Positions 1 through 7,694 of a DNA stretch of 54,100 nt are shown here, piece after piece; position 1 is the first letter of the stretch, and each line of letters begins with the position of its first letter. The stretch is from Paenibacillus cymbidii. GTDB taxonomy: Bacteria > Bacillota > Bacilli > Paenibacillales > NBRC-103111. The notes below the pieces were generated by a model. It worked only from the letters and a program-made list of their open reading frames with translations, was not told the origin of the DNA and did not search any database. The stretch is from positions 1 to 54,100 of the forward strand of contig NZ_SHLX01000048.1 of assembly GCF_004764705.1 (NCBI RefSeq), given 5' to 3'. Both the position numbers and the translations under genes were made by a program.

Positions 1-204
1 TGATTACAATCGCACTCGCATCCATTCGTCAATTGGTTACCTCACCCCGCATTTATGCGAAAAAAGGTACTACGAGCAACAGCAGATCGCTTAAATTGTG
101 TGTCTACTTTCTTGACAAAGGTACAGGGGGAGCCGATGGTGGTGCCGGAGTCAGGTGGGATCTGGTTGGATGGGGATTGATGTCTGAACCAGAGCAAAGC
201 TGGA

Positions 205-497
205 CGGGGATGCCGAAATTGATGCCGAATCCAGGCGAGGTTGCTGAAGTTAGTGCCGGAGCCGGGTAGGAAGAGGTGAGCCGGATTACCGAAGTTGATG
301 CGGGGCCGGGCAGGATGAGGCGGTCGAAGGATTGTCGAAGTTGATATTGAAGCCGGGCGGGACGTGGCTAGGCAAGGATTGCCAATGTTGATGTTTGGGC
401 CGGTGGGACGAGGCAAAGTTACCGAAGTTAATACCGGAGCCGAGCGGACCGGGGCGGGTTACCGAAGTTGATGTTAACGTCGGGGCCGAGTGGGACG
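205..497. repeat. Degenerate minisatellite, about 40-47 bp unit
   Basis: At least six to seven imperfect units are visible, each containing a version of ACCGAAGTTGATGCCGGAGCC followed by a GGGCGGGACGAGG-like segment. Unit starts are near 214, 241, 287, 333, 380, 420 and 460. Open frames cross it on the minus strand, but they only repeat the unit (a recurring GxNFGNP-like peptide) and have no ribosome site, so I treat the region as non-coding. Bases 1-204 hold no gene or motif that I recognise. Confidence 0.7.
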
Positions 498-559
498 TAC
501 TCTTGGCAGAATCGTGTCTCCTGAGCGCTTCATCGCCCCGCAGCGGCCGGCCGGAGATA

Positions 560-751
560 AAATAGGCCATAAAAAATGGCCTATTTGCCCCATTTCGCCG
601 GTCTCGTCGGAAATAGCCAGCGAAAACACTGGTTATTTTCGCCAAATGGCTCCATTCCGGGCAAATGGAAGCAAATAGCCAGTGAAATCACTGGCTATTT
701 CGTGGCGACTGCCCATTAATGGCGAAATAGGCCATAAAACATGGCCTATTT
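560..751. repeat. 192-bp four-hairpin element, copy 1
   Basis: Four stem-loops lie at 560-586, 611-638, 673-700 and 725-751. The outer two have arms AAATAGGCCAT/ATGGCCTATTT around a 5-base loop. The inner two have arms AAATAGCCAG(TGA)/(TCA)CTGGCTATTT. Hairpin and linker lengths are 27-24-28-34-28-24-27, a symmetric plan that recurs exactly in three other copies. The last stem ends 9 bp after the stop of the minus-strand dehydrogenase gene at 761, so this copy could also act as its 3' end. No known family is recognised. Confidence 0.85.
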
Positions 752-760
752 CCGCTGCGC

Positions 761-1774
761 TTATTCTCCTTGCAGCTGTGCGGCCGACAGCTCGTTCAGC
801 AGCGGCTGGCCCTGCAGGTGGCGCTCCACATTGCCGACGAACACGTCCCACACCCGCGTGAGGAAAAAGGGGCTGAGCGACGAGCCCGAAATATGCGGCG
901 TCATGATGACGTTCGGGAACCGCCACAGCGGATGATCGGCCGGCATCGGGTAATGGTAATGCGTATCGAGCGCCGCTCCGGCGATGCGCTGTTCCCGCAA
1001 CGCCGCAAGCAGCGCTTCCTCGCGGATCAGCGGACCGCGCGCCGGGTTGAGCACGTACGCGTGCGGCTTCAGCGCCGCCAGCTCGCGCTCGCCGACGATG
1101 CCTTGCGTGCGCGGCGTAATCGGCAGCGCCATGATGAGAAAATCGAGCCCGCCGAGAAACTCCGGCTCCTCGCCGGCAGTGAAAACCCGATCCGGCAGCG
1201 TGCCGTCCGGATCGCCGGCGCCCGGCACGACATACTGCGCGTCGCGCCGCTTGACCGACTCGCGCACGAGCACGTGCACGCAAATGCCCATCAGCTTGAG
1301 CAGCCGCGCCGTTTCGCGCCCGATGCCGCCGTAGCCCCAGATGCCGGCGACGGAGCCGCGGATTTCCCGCTGGAAGCGGGCCGAACGATCCCAGATGCCG
1401 GCTTCCTGGTGGCGGATCATGCCGCGCATGTCGCGCGCCAAATTGATCATCATCGCCACGTTCCACTCGGCAATGGCGGTGTCGAACACGCCAAGCGCAT
1501 TGCAGGCGCGAACGCCGCGCGCCGGCAAGCCGAGCGGCAGCAGCTGCGAATAGCCCGCCGAGCCGATCTGGATCCACTGCAGCGAACGCATCGCGGACAG
1601 ATTGGTAGGCGCAAACGTGCAGAACAGGATATGTGTATCCGCCGCCAGTTCCTCCGGCAGTTCGTAAGCGTCCTGGCGTTCCGGGATCACCGTCACGTTT
1701 GCTCCCGGCAGCGCGCGCAGCCGCTCAAGCTGCTGCGGCTCCACCGCCATATTAACAACGATATTCAGCTTCAT
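761..1774 (-). CDS. D-2-hydroxyacid dehydrogenase family protein
   Basis: This 337-residue protein is a member of the NAD(P)-dependent D-isomer 2-hydroxyacid dehydrogenases, which interconvert 2-oxoacids and D-2-hydroxyacids in the cytoplasm. The Rossmann nucleotide-binding loop GYGGIG is at about 147-152, the substrate-binding/catalytic Arg is in NPARG (Arg246), and the catalytic His is in MTPHISG (His294). The usual Glu of the FxxEPLP motif is not visible: the aligned stretch reads LDTHYHYPMP, with Tyr275 where Glu is expected. The ATG follows a purine-rich GGAAGCGGGG. It lies 124 bp downstream of a sugar-acid-dehydratase-like gene on the same strand, so it may act on that enzyme's 2-keto product. 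The family is sure; the substrate is unknown, and activity is open given the missing Glu. Confidence 0.85.
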   Translation of the reverse strand: MKLNIVVNMAVEPQQLERLRALPGANVTVIPERQDAYELPEELAADTHILFCTFAPTNLSAMRSLQWIQIGSAGYSQLLPLGLPARGVRACNALGVFDTAIAEWNVAMMINLARDMRGMIRHQEAGIWDRSARFQREIRGSVAGIWGYGGIGRETARLLKLMGICVHVLVRESVKRRDAQYVVPGAGDPDGTLPDRVFTAGEEPEFLGGLDFLIMALPITPRTQGIVGERELAALKPHAYVLNPARGPLIREEALLAALREQRIAGAALDTHYHYPMPADHPLWRFPNVIMTPHISGSSLSPFFLTRVWDVFVGNVERHLQGQPLLNELSAAQLQGE

Positions 1775-1898
1775 CGTGTATTTCCACCCCGCTTCCTTAT
1801 GGCGTGTCTGACTTACCCCCGGTAAGCCTGCACAAAACTTCCTTGCATGGAACGAAAATTCGGCCCAATCTGCTTTCCCCGGAGTGTTCAGTCACGCC

Positions 1899-3122
1899 CT
1901 AGTCGACCAGAATTTTCCCCGGTACGCTGTTGAATTCCCCGCTGCCTGGAACGAACGGGTATTTGTTTTTGATCTCGTCCGTCAAAATAACGCCGAACCC
2001 CGGCTTGTCGCACGGATGCACGAAACCGTCCTTCAGGATGAACGAGTCGGTGACAATATCGCTGTGCAGCCCGGCATAGTCCGGCGGAATTTCGAGAATG
2101 CGCGTGTTGCCGGAAGCGAAGCCGCAGTGGATGTTCTGCATCAGGCAGCCGCCGGCTCCCCAAGCATGCGTCGCAAGCTGCCGCCCGTTCTGCTCCAGCA
2201 TGGCGGCGACGCGCATGAACTCGCCGATGCCGCCGATGAACGCCGCGTCCGGCTGGCCGATATCGAAGCAGTTGCGGTCCAGGAACGTCTGCCATTCGCA
2301 CACTCCCGCCAAACATTCGCCCGCCGCGACCGGTATGCTGGTCCGCTGACACAACGCCTCGTAGCCGGCAATGTCCGTGTAATGAAGCGGCTCCTCGAAG
2401 AAAATTAAATCGTACGGCTCCAGCGCCTTCAACACCGTTGCCGCCGTCTCCAGATCCCACGTTTTGGTTGGGCTGTTGCCCATATGGCCGTCCATCATGA
2501 TGCCGACATCCCGGCCGACGTGCCCGCGGAGAAACGCCAGCTTGTCGGCTTCGAAGGCGGCGATTTCCTGCGGGTCGTCAGGCATGTGCCAACGGCCCAA
2601 GGTTGCATCAAGGCAACCGGCGCCGATCTTGAGCGCGCGGAAGCCGAGCGACAAGTAGTGGTCCGCTTTGGCGGCGAGCCGGTCCTTCGGGTAGTTGCTC
2701 GGGCCGCCGGTTGCGTAGCAAGCCAGCTTGTCGTGCTTGAGCCCGCCGAGCAGCTGATACACCGGCAATCCGACCGCCTTGCCGGCCAAATCCCACAGGG
2801 CGGCTTCGATGCCGCCGAGCACGGACAAGCCGAGACCGACGCGACACCAGAAATTGCCGCATTGGTACATACGGCGCCAGAGGACGTCGATATTGTCCGG
2901 CTCCACCGTCTGCCCGATCAGAATCGGCTTGAAGAAGTCGACGATCGTCGGCACCGATTCGGGAAAAAAGTAGCCGATATACGTTTCGCCGAGCCCGATC
3001 AGCTCCGTATCGGTATGGATTTCAATGAATGCCGCGCTGCGGCGTTTGCGCGCTTCCGACAGAAACGGGTCGTTCGTGCACGGTCCGGTCATCAGCACTG
3101 TTTTGACATCGGTAATTTTCAC
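1899..3122 (-). CDS. Mandelate racemase/muconate lactonizing enzyme family protein (probable sugar-acid dehydratase)
   Basis: 407 residues, enolase superfamily. N-terminal capping domain (about 1-125) is followed by the beta-barrel with the expected acid/base and metal residues: Lys165 (ALKIG), Asp211 (MMDGHMG), Glu243/244 (FFEEP), Glu269 (AAGE) and His319 (ATHAWG). Such enzymes abstract a proton alpha to a carboxylate with Mg2+ bound; the His in the late barrel resembles acid-sugar dehydratases of the D-galactonate/gluconate type, but the substrate cannot be read from sequence. The start is GTG, five bases after GGAGGAG. A TATAAT sits 31 bp upstream. It probably forms a unit with the downstream 2-hydroxyacid dehydrogenase. 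It is only distantly similar to the second family member at 36733-37932. Confidence 0.9.
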   Translation of the reverse strand: MKITDVKTVLMTGPCTNDPFLSEARKRRSAAFIEIHTDTELIGLGETYIGYFFPESVPTIVDFFKPILIGQTVEPDNIDVLWRRMYQCGNFWCRVGLGLSVLGGIEAALWDLAGKAVGLPVYQLLGGLKHDKLACYATGGPSNYPKDRLAAKADHYLSLGFRALKIGAGCLDATLGRWHMPDDPQEIAAFEADKLAFLRGHVGRDVGIMMDGHMGNSPTKTWDLETAATVLKALEPYDLIFFEEPLHYTDIAGYEALCQRTSIPVAAGECLAGVCEWQTFLDRNCFDIGQPDAAFIGGIGEFMRVAAMLEQNGRQLATHAWGAGGCLMQNIHCGFASGNTRILEIPPDYAGLHSDIVTDSFILKDGFVHPCDKPGFGVILTDEIKNKYPFVPGSGEFNSVPGKILVD

Positions 3123-3152
3123 GTTTTCTCCTCCATGGGGCGATTTACCCCC

Positions 3153-3181
3153 ATTATAGGATGGGAACCTCCGCGAACCTA
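3153..3181 (-). promoter_or_regulatory. Candidate promoter of the dehydratase gene
   Basis: On the minus strand a consensus -10 TATAAT (3153-3158) lies 17 bp after a poor -35, TAGGTT (3176-3181). The weak -35 suggests activator dependence. No clear operator was found. Confidence 0.4.
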
Positions 3182-3296
3182 GAGGAAAAAATCGCGGTTT
3201 CTAGCACTTTTGCACGGGGAGACAACTTGCAGGGAGCGGCCTGGATCGGGTACATACTGGCAACCTGATAGCTGATAGCCTTCGTAAGAAAGCACG

Positions 3297-3346
3297 TTGC
3301 CATTCCCGCGGTGATCGGCTATACTTTATTTATAGACTGGTCAGTC
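3297..3346 (+). promoter_or_regulatory. Promoter and operator of the TetR gene
   Basis: The -35 TTGCCA (3297-3302) and -10 TATACT (3320-3325) are separated by 17 bp. The operator GACTGGTCAGTC (3335-3346, arms GACTG/CAGTC) starts 9 bp after the -10, where bound repressor would block initiation. The operator continues as CAGTCGGTTTATTAA, matching the site before the MFS gene (CAGTCGGATTATTAA at 4116-4130). A ribosome site AAAGGAG follows at 3361. Confidence 0.75.
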
Positions 3347-3375
3347 GGTTTATTAACGGAAAAGGAGTGAGATCG

Positions 3376-3978
3376 ATGGCCAGACCTGCCGGACAAGGCG
3401 AGCATACCAAGAAACGGATCGCGCTGCGGGCGAAGGCGCTCTTCGAGCAGAAAGGCTATTCCGCCGCCACCATGGACGAGATCCGCGAGGCTGCCGGCGC
3501 CAGCAAAGGCAGCATCTATTACCATTTTAAAAGCAAAGACGAGCTCTTCCTGTACATCCTGGAGCTGACGATGCTGGAGTGGGTGAACAAGTGGGCCGCG
3601 ATTGCCGCTCCCCTGCTCACGGCGACCGACAAACTGTACGCGCTAGCCGAACACTTCGCCTCCGACTTCCAGAACCCGCTCATCAAAGCGGCAGAGGAGT
3701 TCAGCGGCAGCGAAGCTGCCGATCCGGCCGTACTCGCCCGTTTGTTGGAAATTACCCGCATCCACTATCCGATCTTCCGGCAGCTGCTCGAGGACGGAAT
3801 GGAAAGCGGCGAGTTCGCGCGCATGGACGTAGACGAATTGATGTACATCGTGCTCGGACTGATGGGCGGCCTCGGCGTCGCTTATTACGAGCTCGGAGCC
3901 GAGCGGATTGCCCCCCTGTATCGCAAGTCGATCGATGTTTTGCTTCGCGGCATTGGCACTTCCGGCGCAGGCAGCTAA
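3376..3978 (+). CDS. TetR/AcrR-family transcriptional repressor
   Basis: This 200-residue protein has an N-terminal TetR helix-turn-helix (about 12-55; signature TMDEIREAAGASKGSIYYHF) and a C-terminal ligand-binding domain typical of efflux regulators. ATG at 3376 is preferred over the in-frame GTG at 3367 because the ribosome site AAAGGAG (3361-3367) would overlap that GTG. It is followed after 170 bp by an MFS transporter on the same strand, and both genes have the same operator core. I infer autorepression and repression of the exporter, relieved by an unknown small molecule. Confidence 0.9.
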   Translation: MARPAGQGEHTKKRIALRAKALFEQKGYSAATMDEIREAAGASKGSIYYHFKSKDELFLYILELTMLEWVNKWAAIAAPLLTATDKLYALAEHFASDFQNPLIKAAEEFSGSEAADPAVLARLLEITRIHYPIFRQLLEDGMESGEFARMDVDELMYIVLGLMGGLGVAYYELGAERIAPLYRKSIDVLLRGIGTSGAGS

Positions 3979-4110
3979 GATAGGGTTTCCGGCGATCTCC
4001 GGTGCGACGACTGGGGAGCCGACCGCTCTTTGACAGGCATGGAGCCCGCGGAGCGGAGTTCGTCGGATTTTCGGAATGCGGGGCGGTTATTTTTTTGCCC
4101 GATTATCTGA

Positions 4111-4139
4111 CCGACCAGTCGGATTATTAATAAGGAGGC
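4111..4139 (+). promoter_or_regulatory. TetR operator and ribosome site of the MFS gene
   Basis: CCGACCAGTCGG (4111-4122) has perfect arms CCGAC/GTCGG around CA. It is followed by ATTATTAA, as at the TetR promoter, and by AAGGAGG at 4132-4138, ten bases before the ATG. The -35/-10 elements of this promoter are not clear. Confidence 0.65.
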
Positions 4140-4148
4140 GAGGGAGCC

Positions 4149-5363
4149 ATGAAGGAATTATGGAAAAACAAAGTGTTTGTACTGGTGGCTTCGGCTGATC
4201 TGTTGCAGCAGATCGGCATCTGGGTGCGGAACATGGCCTTGCTGTTCTACATAGTCGAGCAGACGGGCAACGACCCCGTGGCGGTATCGCTGCTGACCGT
4301 GTTCGAATATGCGCCGATCTTCGTTTTTTCGATTGTCGGGGGTACGCTCGCCGACCGCTGGAATCCGAAACGGACGATGATCACCGGCGACGCGCTCAGC
4401 GCCGTCTCCATCGCGGTCATCCTTTCGTTCGTCGTGGCCGGCTGGTGGCAAGTCGTCTTTGCGGCGACGGCCGTGTCGGCTATCGTCAGCCAATTCTCCC
4501 AGCCCTCGTCCGCCGTCATGTTCAAGCGCCATGTGCCCGAAGATCTGATCCCGGCGGCGACCGGCGTCACGCAAAGCCTGATGGCCCTCTTCACCATCAT
4601 CGGCCCGGTGCTCGGTACCGTCATTTATTCGTGGGCCGGCGTCAAGAGTTCCCTCGCCCTGCTGATCGCCCTGTTCACCTTGTCCGCGCTGATGCAACTG
4701 GCACTGCCGACTTACAAGAGAGCCTCCCGGCTCGCCGGAGGCTCCGTCTGGAAAGAGATGAAAGCCGGGTGGGCCTACATGCGCGGCCAGCGAAACCTGA
4801 TGCTGATCACGCTCTCCTTCGCCCTGATTGGACTCGGAGCCGGCCTCATCCAACCGCTTGACGTCTTCCTCATCACGGAACGGCTTCACCTGGATAAAGA
4901 GGATCTGCAATGGTTTTACTCGCTGGCAGGCATCGGGATGCTGATCGGCGGGGCGGCAGCAGCGACGCTCGGCCGCAAAGCGAACCCGCGTCTCGTCGTC
5001 GCGGCCGGCTTCGCTTTCCTGGCGCTGTCGGTCGCAGTCGAAGCGCTGTCGGTCTGGACCGGATTGACCGCCTCCATGCGGTTTCTGGTCGGCGCGGCGA
5101 TGGCCTTCCTGCAAGTCGTCCTTGGCGCGACGCTCATCTCGATGGTCGAAGAAGCTTACATCGGCCGCGTCAACGGCACCGCGACGCCCGTTATGATGGC
5201 CGCCATGCTAATCGGTACCGCCGCATCCGGCTTCCTGATGAAATCGATCTCGCTCGTGCCCACCTACCTGATCGCCGCGGCGATCATCCTCCTGTCGGTG
5301 CCGATTGCCCTGCGGCTTCGTTTTTCCGCTCGGGCGGAGGTGGAGGTGGGCTCCGGCGGCTGA
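4149..5363 (+). CDS. MFS transporter (probable drug/efflux permease)
   Basis: A 404-residue integral membrane protein with about twelve hydrophobic segments. The first half opens with LLQQIGIWVRNMALLFYIVEQ and carries the MFS loop GGTLADRWNPKRTM (about 61-74) between helices 2 and 3. The pattern resembles the DHA3/MefA-like group of exporters (proton-driven efflux). A strong AAGGAGG precedes the ATG. The shared operator motif suggests control by the TetR protein upstream. The substrate is not identifiable. It is full length, and no downstream gene follows in the same direction. Confidence 0.88.
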   Translation: MKELWKNKVFVLVASADLLQQIGIWVRNMALLFYIVEQTGNDPVAVSLLTVFEYAPIFVFSIVGGTLADRWNPKRTMITGDALSAVSIAVILSFVVAGWWQVVFAATAVSAIVSQFSQPSSAVMFKRHVPEDLIPAATGVTQSLMALFTIIGPVLGTVIYSWAGVKSSLALLIALFTLSALMQLALPTYKRASRLAGGSVWKEMKAGWAYMRGQRNLMLITLSFALIGLGAGLIQPLDVFLITERLHLDKEDLQWFYSLAGIGMLIGGAAAATLGRKANPRLVVAAGFAFLALSVAVEALSVWTGLTASMRFLVGAAMAFLQVVLGATLISMVEEAYIGRVNGTATPVMMAAMLIGTAASGFLMKSISLVPTYLIAAAIILLSVPIALRLRFSARAEVEVGSGG

Positions 5364-5594
5364 TAAATAGCTAACAGTACCGGATGGGGGAATTTTTTCT
5401 CTCGTTGGATCAACGATACGATCAGTTTCTGTCTTAGTGAGGGACAAACAAATGGTTGTTTGTCGCGAGAGAAGCCGCGATCATTAAAGAGTACAACAGT
5501 GGCGGATAGCCCAATACCGGCCAGGCTCTCTTTTCGAGCCTGGAGTGGCTGATTGCCTCGGCGACTCTAGGCGAGCCAGATTCCCTCGATTGCG
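5364..5594. other. Non-coding stretch with two perfect hairpins
   Basis: No gene is seen. GACAAACAA/TTGTTTGTC (5442-5463, 4-base loop) may close the MFS transcript but lacks a T-run. CCAGGCTC/GAGCCTGG (5521-5543, loop TCTTTTC) is a second stem. The stretch ends at a degenerate CRISPR repeat. Confidence 0.5.
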
Positions 5595-5626
5595 ATTTCA
5601 GTCCACTCCTCCGCGGAGGATGCGAC
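5595..5626 (-). repeat. Isolated degenerate CRISPR repeat
   Basis: A 32-base block begins ATTTCAGTCCACTCC and ends GGAGGATGCGAC. It keeps both conserved ends of the type I-C repeat (ATTTCAATCCAC and GGATGCGAC on the plus strand). It marks the left limit of CRISPR debris, 37 bp before the long direct repeat. Confidence 0.65.
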
Positions 5627-5663
5627 AAACAGCACCTGAGCGTACAACTCTGTTGAGAATAAC

Positions 5664-6302
5664 CGTTAGGGAAGATCACCCTGACGGTCCTTTGGGTTTG
5701 GCGTCTGAAAGGGCTGCTTTTTTGCCCCGCGGCCATCGGGGCAAGCGCAATGCCGCGTGGGCAATCTGGCTTGGCCGGCAACTGCCAAGCCTCCAGTGGA
5801 GCCGGGCCGATACAAGGGAAGGCAGGCCTTGTGATGGAGGATCGTCTATCATCGAGCAGACACTTTGCTTCATGCGCACCATTCCCCCATCCGCCAACTA
5901 GCACCTTGCCAAATAGGCCATTTTTTCTTGCCTATTTCGCCAAAAACGGGCAGCCTCTTCAAAATAACCAGCGAAATCACTGGCTATTTCGCTTGAAGTG
6001 TCGATATGAAGGCGATCTGGGGCAAATAACCAGTGTTTTCACTGGCTATTTCCGTCGAGCCGGGCAATAGGAGGCAAATAGGCCATTTTTAATGGGCTAT
6101 TTTGGTTGCCAGCAATAATCGGGCCACTCAGGGGCCCTTTGTTTTCGGATGGTTACCTTGGCCCCATGGATTCCCGGCATCCGAAAACAACTAGCGATCG
6201 GAAGAGCGGCCTTCCACGCAGCGGCTGGCTGCAGCGTGAAGCTGGGTTACGCTTCCTAGCGCCAGCACGCCTGCAACATCCTACCCCCACCCCGAAACTT
6301 AT
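5664..6302 (+). repeat. Long direct repeat, copy A (left flank of the CRISPR-Cas locus)
   Basis: About 640 bp align from CGTTAGGGAAGATCACC to CCGAAACTTAT with 27553-28208 in the same orientation, with scattered substitutions and small indels. It contains the second copy of the 192-bp four-hairpin element. A hairpin-rich segment GGGCTGC...TTTTTTGCCCCGCGGCC lies near 5713-5742. I see no convincing gene: open frames are short, lack ribosome sites and are not conserved between copies. Confidence 0.85.
5911..6102. repeat. 192-bp four-hairpin element, copy 2
   Basis: Stem-loops at 5911-5937, 5962-5989, 6024-6051 and 6076-6102, at offsets 0, 51, 113 and 165, as in copy 1. The outer stems are the AAATAGGC/GCCTATTT type, the inner ones AAATAACCAG.../CTGGCTATTT. 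It lies inside long direct repeat A. Confidence 0.85.
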
Positions 6303-6325
6303 GAATTCTTATATATGAACAAATG

Positions 6326-6424
6326 ATTTCAATCCACTCATCCGTGAAAGATGTGGCGCGATCCGGTGCAGCTGCGCAGGCGGAATTGGGGCATTTCAAT
6401 CCACACATCCGTGAAGGATGCGAC
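6326..6424 (-). CRISPR. Relic two-repeat array (array 3)
   Basis: Two 32-base degenerate repeats lie at 6326-6357 and 6393-6424 with a 35-base spacer. Both begin ATTTCAATCCAC; the right one ends GGATGCGAC intact. The repeat core CATCCGTGAAGGATG differs from both large arrays. The leader-proximal (right) repeat is better preserved, as expected for a dying array. Confidence 0.8.
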
Positions 6425-6620
6425 AGCGAATTTCACCCAAAAACATACTACAAAACCCATTTTCGTGGTAAAATCCACACTTGCAAAAGAATATCAACAC
6501 AAATAAGCTCCAATTGACGTCCACTTTCTAGTAAAATATGAAAATTATACAATGCGAGTCCTTCAGGAAAATCATGTTCGCTCCACATTCGCACCATCAA
6601 TCCACATTTGTCGAAAAACC
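6425..6620 (-). promoter_or_regulatory. Relic CRISPR leader (leader c)
   Basis: Read on the minus strand, this stretch aligns with the leaders of arrays 1 and 2. It has GGTGCGAATGTGGAGCGAAC, then ATGATTTTCC, and a repeat-proximal part ending GTTTTTGGGTGAAATTCGCT directly before the first repeat. No cas gene remains beside it; a Fic-family gene follows instead. Confidence 0.75.
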
Positions 6621-6765
6621 GTGCATTCATGATCCAATATAAACTAAATTAGGAACATATCATCAATCTTGCACAACCTTTTTCACAAGCGTCCGACCAG
6701 CGGTCATATCATCTTTTTCAACAAAATGATGCTTTCCGTCCCAATCATTGTCCGGGTAACTCAAA

Positions 6766-7488
6766 TTACGGAAAGAAATAACCTACCAACGCCGCATACC
6801 GATCTTGGGCAGACAGGCAAGTGTCCGTTAAAAACCCTTTTTCAGAACGGTATTCCTTCAGGCCGCGATAGTAAAACAACTTGTGCTCATGGTCGATGAT
6901 GAAGGGCATAATATCGTGATTCAAACATTCCTTGAACATAATGATCCTGCCCACCCGCCCATTGCCATCCTGAAAAGGATGGATACTTTCGAATTCATAA
7001 TGAAATTCGACGATATCCTCCAGTGACACAGTTGCCTTGCGACCATACGCGGCCAGCAGTTTGGCCATGGCTTCTGCTACTTTGGCGGGGGCGGTCGTTT
7101 CCATATCACCTACCATATTAGGCCTGGCTTTGTAATCCCCAACCCGGAACCACTCTTTCCTCTCATCGGTAGTATTTCTTTTCAAAATGCGGTGATATTC
7201 CTTTATGATTTCTTCCGAAAGGTTGCTCCGCGCGTGTTTCAGCATATAGTCAAAGCAAGCAAAGTGATTGACGGCCTCTATAATATCGTCAACATTTGCC
7301 GGTTCTCCGGGATCCGTATGAAGCGTATTGGTTTCAAAAATATAGCGGGTCTGCTCCTCAGACAACCTGCTGCCTTCAATCCGATTCGAGTTGTAGGCAA
7401 GCTTAATTTGGGTCTGATGGTACAGTCCCCCTCTCAACCCCATCTTCATTTCTTCCTGCAAAAGTTGCCATAAAGTGGGTCGCGTCAT
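6766..7488 (-). CDS. Fic-family protein (probable AMP transferase with N-terminal inhibitory motif)
   Basis: 240 residues. The Fic core motif HPFQDGNGRVGR at 170-181 is intact, including the catalytic His170 and the phosphate-binding GNGR. Fic enzymes transfer AMP or another nucleotide moiety from a nucleotide to target proteins. An inhibitory helix motif SNRIEG fits (S/T)xxxE(G/N) at 34-39, placing it with class II (self-inhibited) Fic proteins, so no separate antitoxin is expected and none is seen. ATG follows AGGAGA. It sits alone between the relic leader and the old end of array 1. Past its stop, another frame stays open for about 36 codons to near 6660, possibly the tail of a lost gene. 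The target is unknown. Confidence 0.9.
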   Translation of the reverse strand: MTRPTLWQLLQEEMKMGLRGGLYHQTQIKLAYNSNRIEGSRLSEEQTRYIFETNTLHTDPGEPANVDDIIEAVNHFACFDYMLKHARSNLSEEIIKEYHRILKRNTTDERKEWFRVGDYKARPNMVGDMETTAPAKVAEAMAKLLAAYGRKATVSLEDIVEFHYEFESIHPFQDGNGRVGRIIMFKECLNHDIMPFIIDHEHKLFYYRGLKEYRSEKGFLTDTCLSAQDRYAALVGYFFP

Positions 7489-7694
7489 TCCCTTTCTCCT
7501 CGCTCATAAAAAGATTCGTTCCCCTTGCTTCTGCTTGCTGTTACCATTATAGCATTTTAAAGGACATGATATGCAGCCGCCCGCCGCTCCCCATATTGAT
7601 AGGAAGGGAGACCAGTGGATTCACTTCTTGCGTGCAACCTCCCATTACGTCGCGGGTGGCACTCACACAATGAATACTTGTTTTCGAAGTCGCG

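Noticed and set aside
3367..3375. GTG start for the TetR gene
   Set aside because: It overlaps the ribosome site that serves ATG 3376.
5664..6302. Long direct repeats as insertion sequences
   Set aside because: No transposase, no terminal inverted repeats and no target duplication were found in either copy.
6766..7488. Fic gene as toxin of a two-gene toxin-antitoxin pair
   Set aside because: The inhibitory motif is inside the same protein, and no small partner gene is adjacent.
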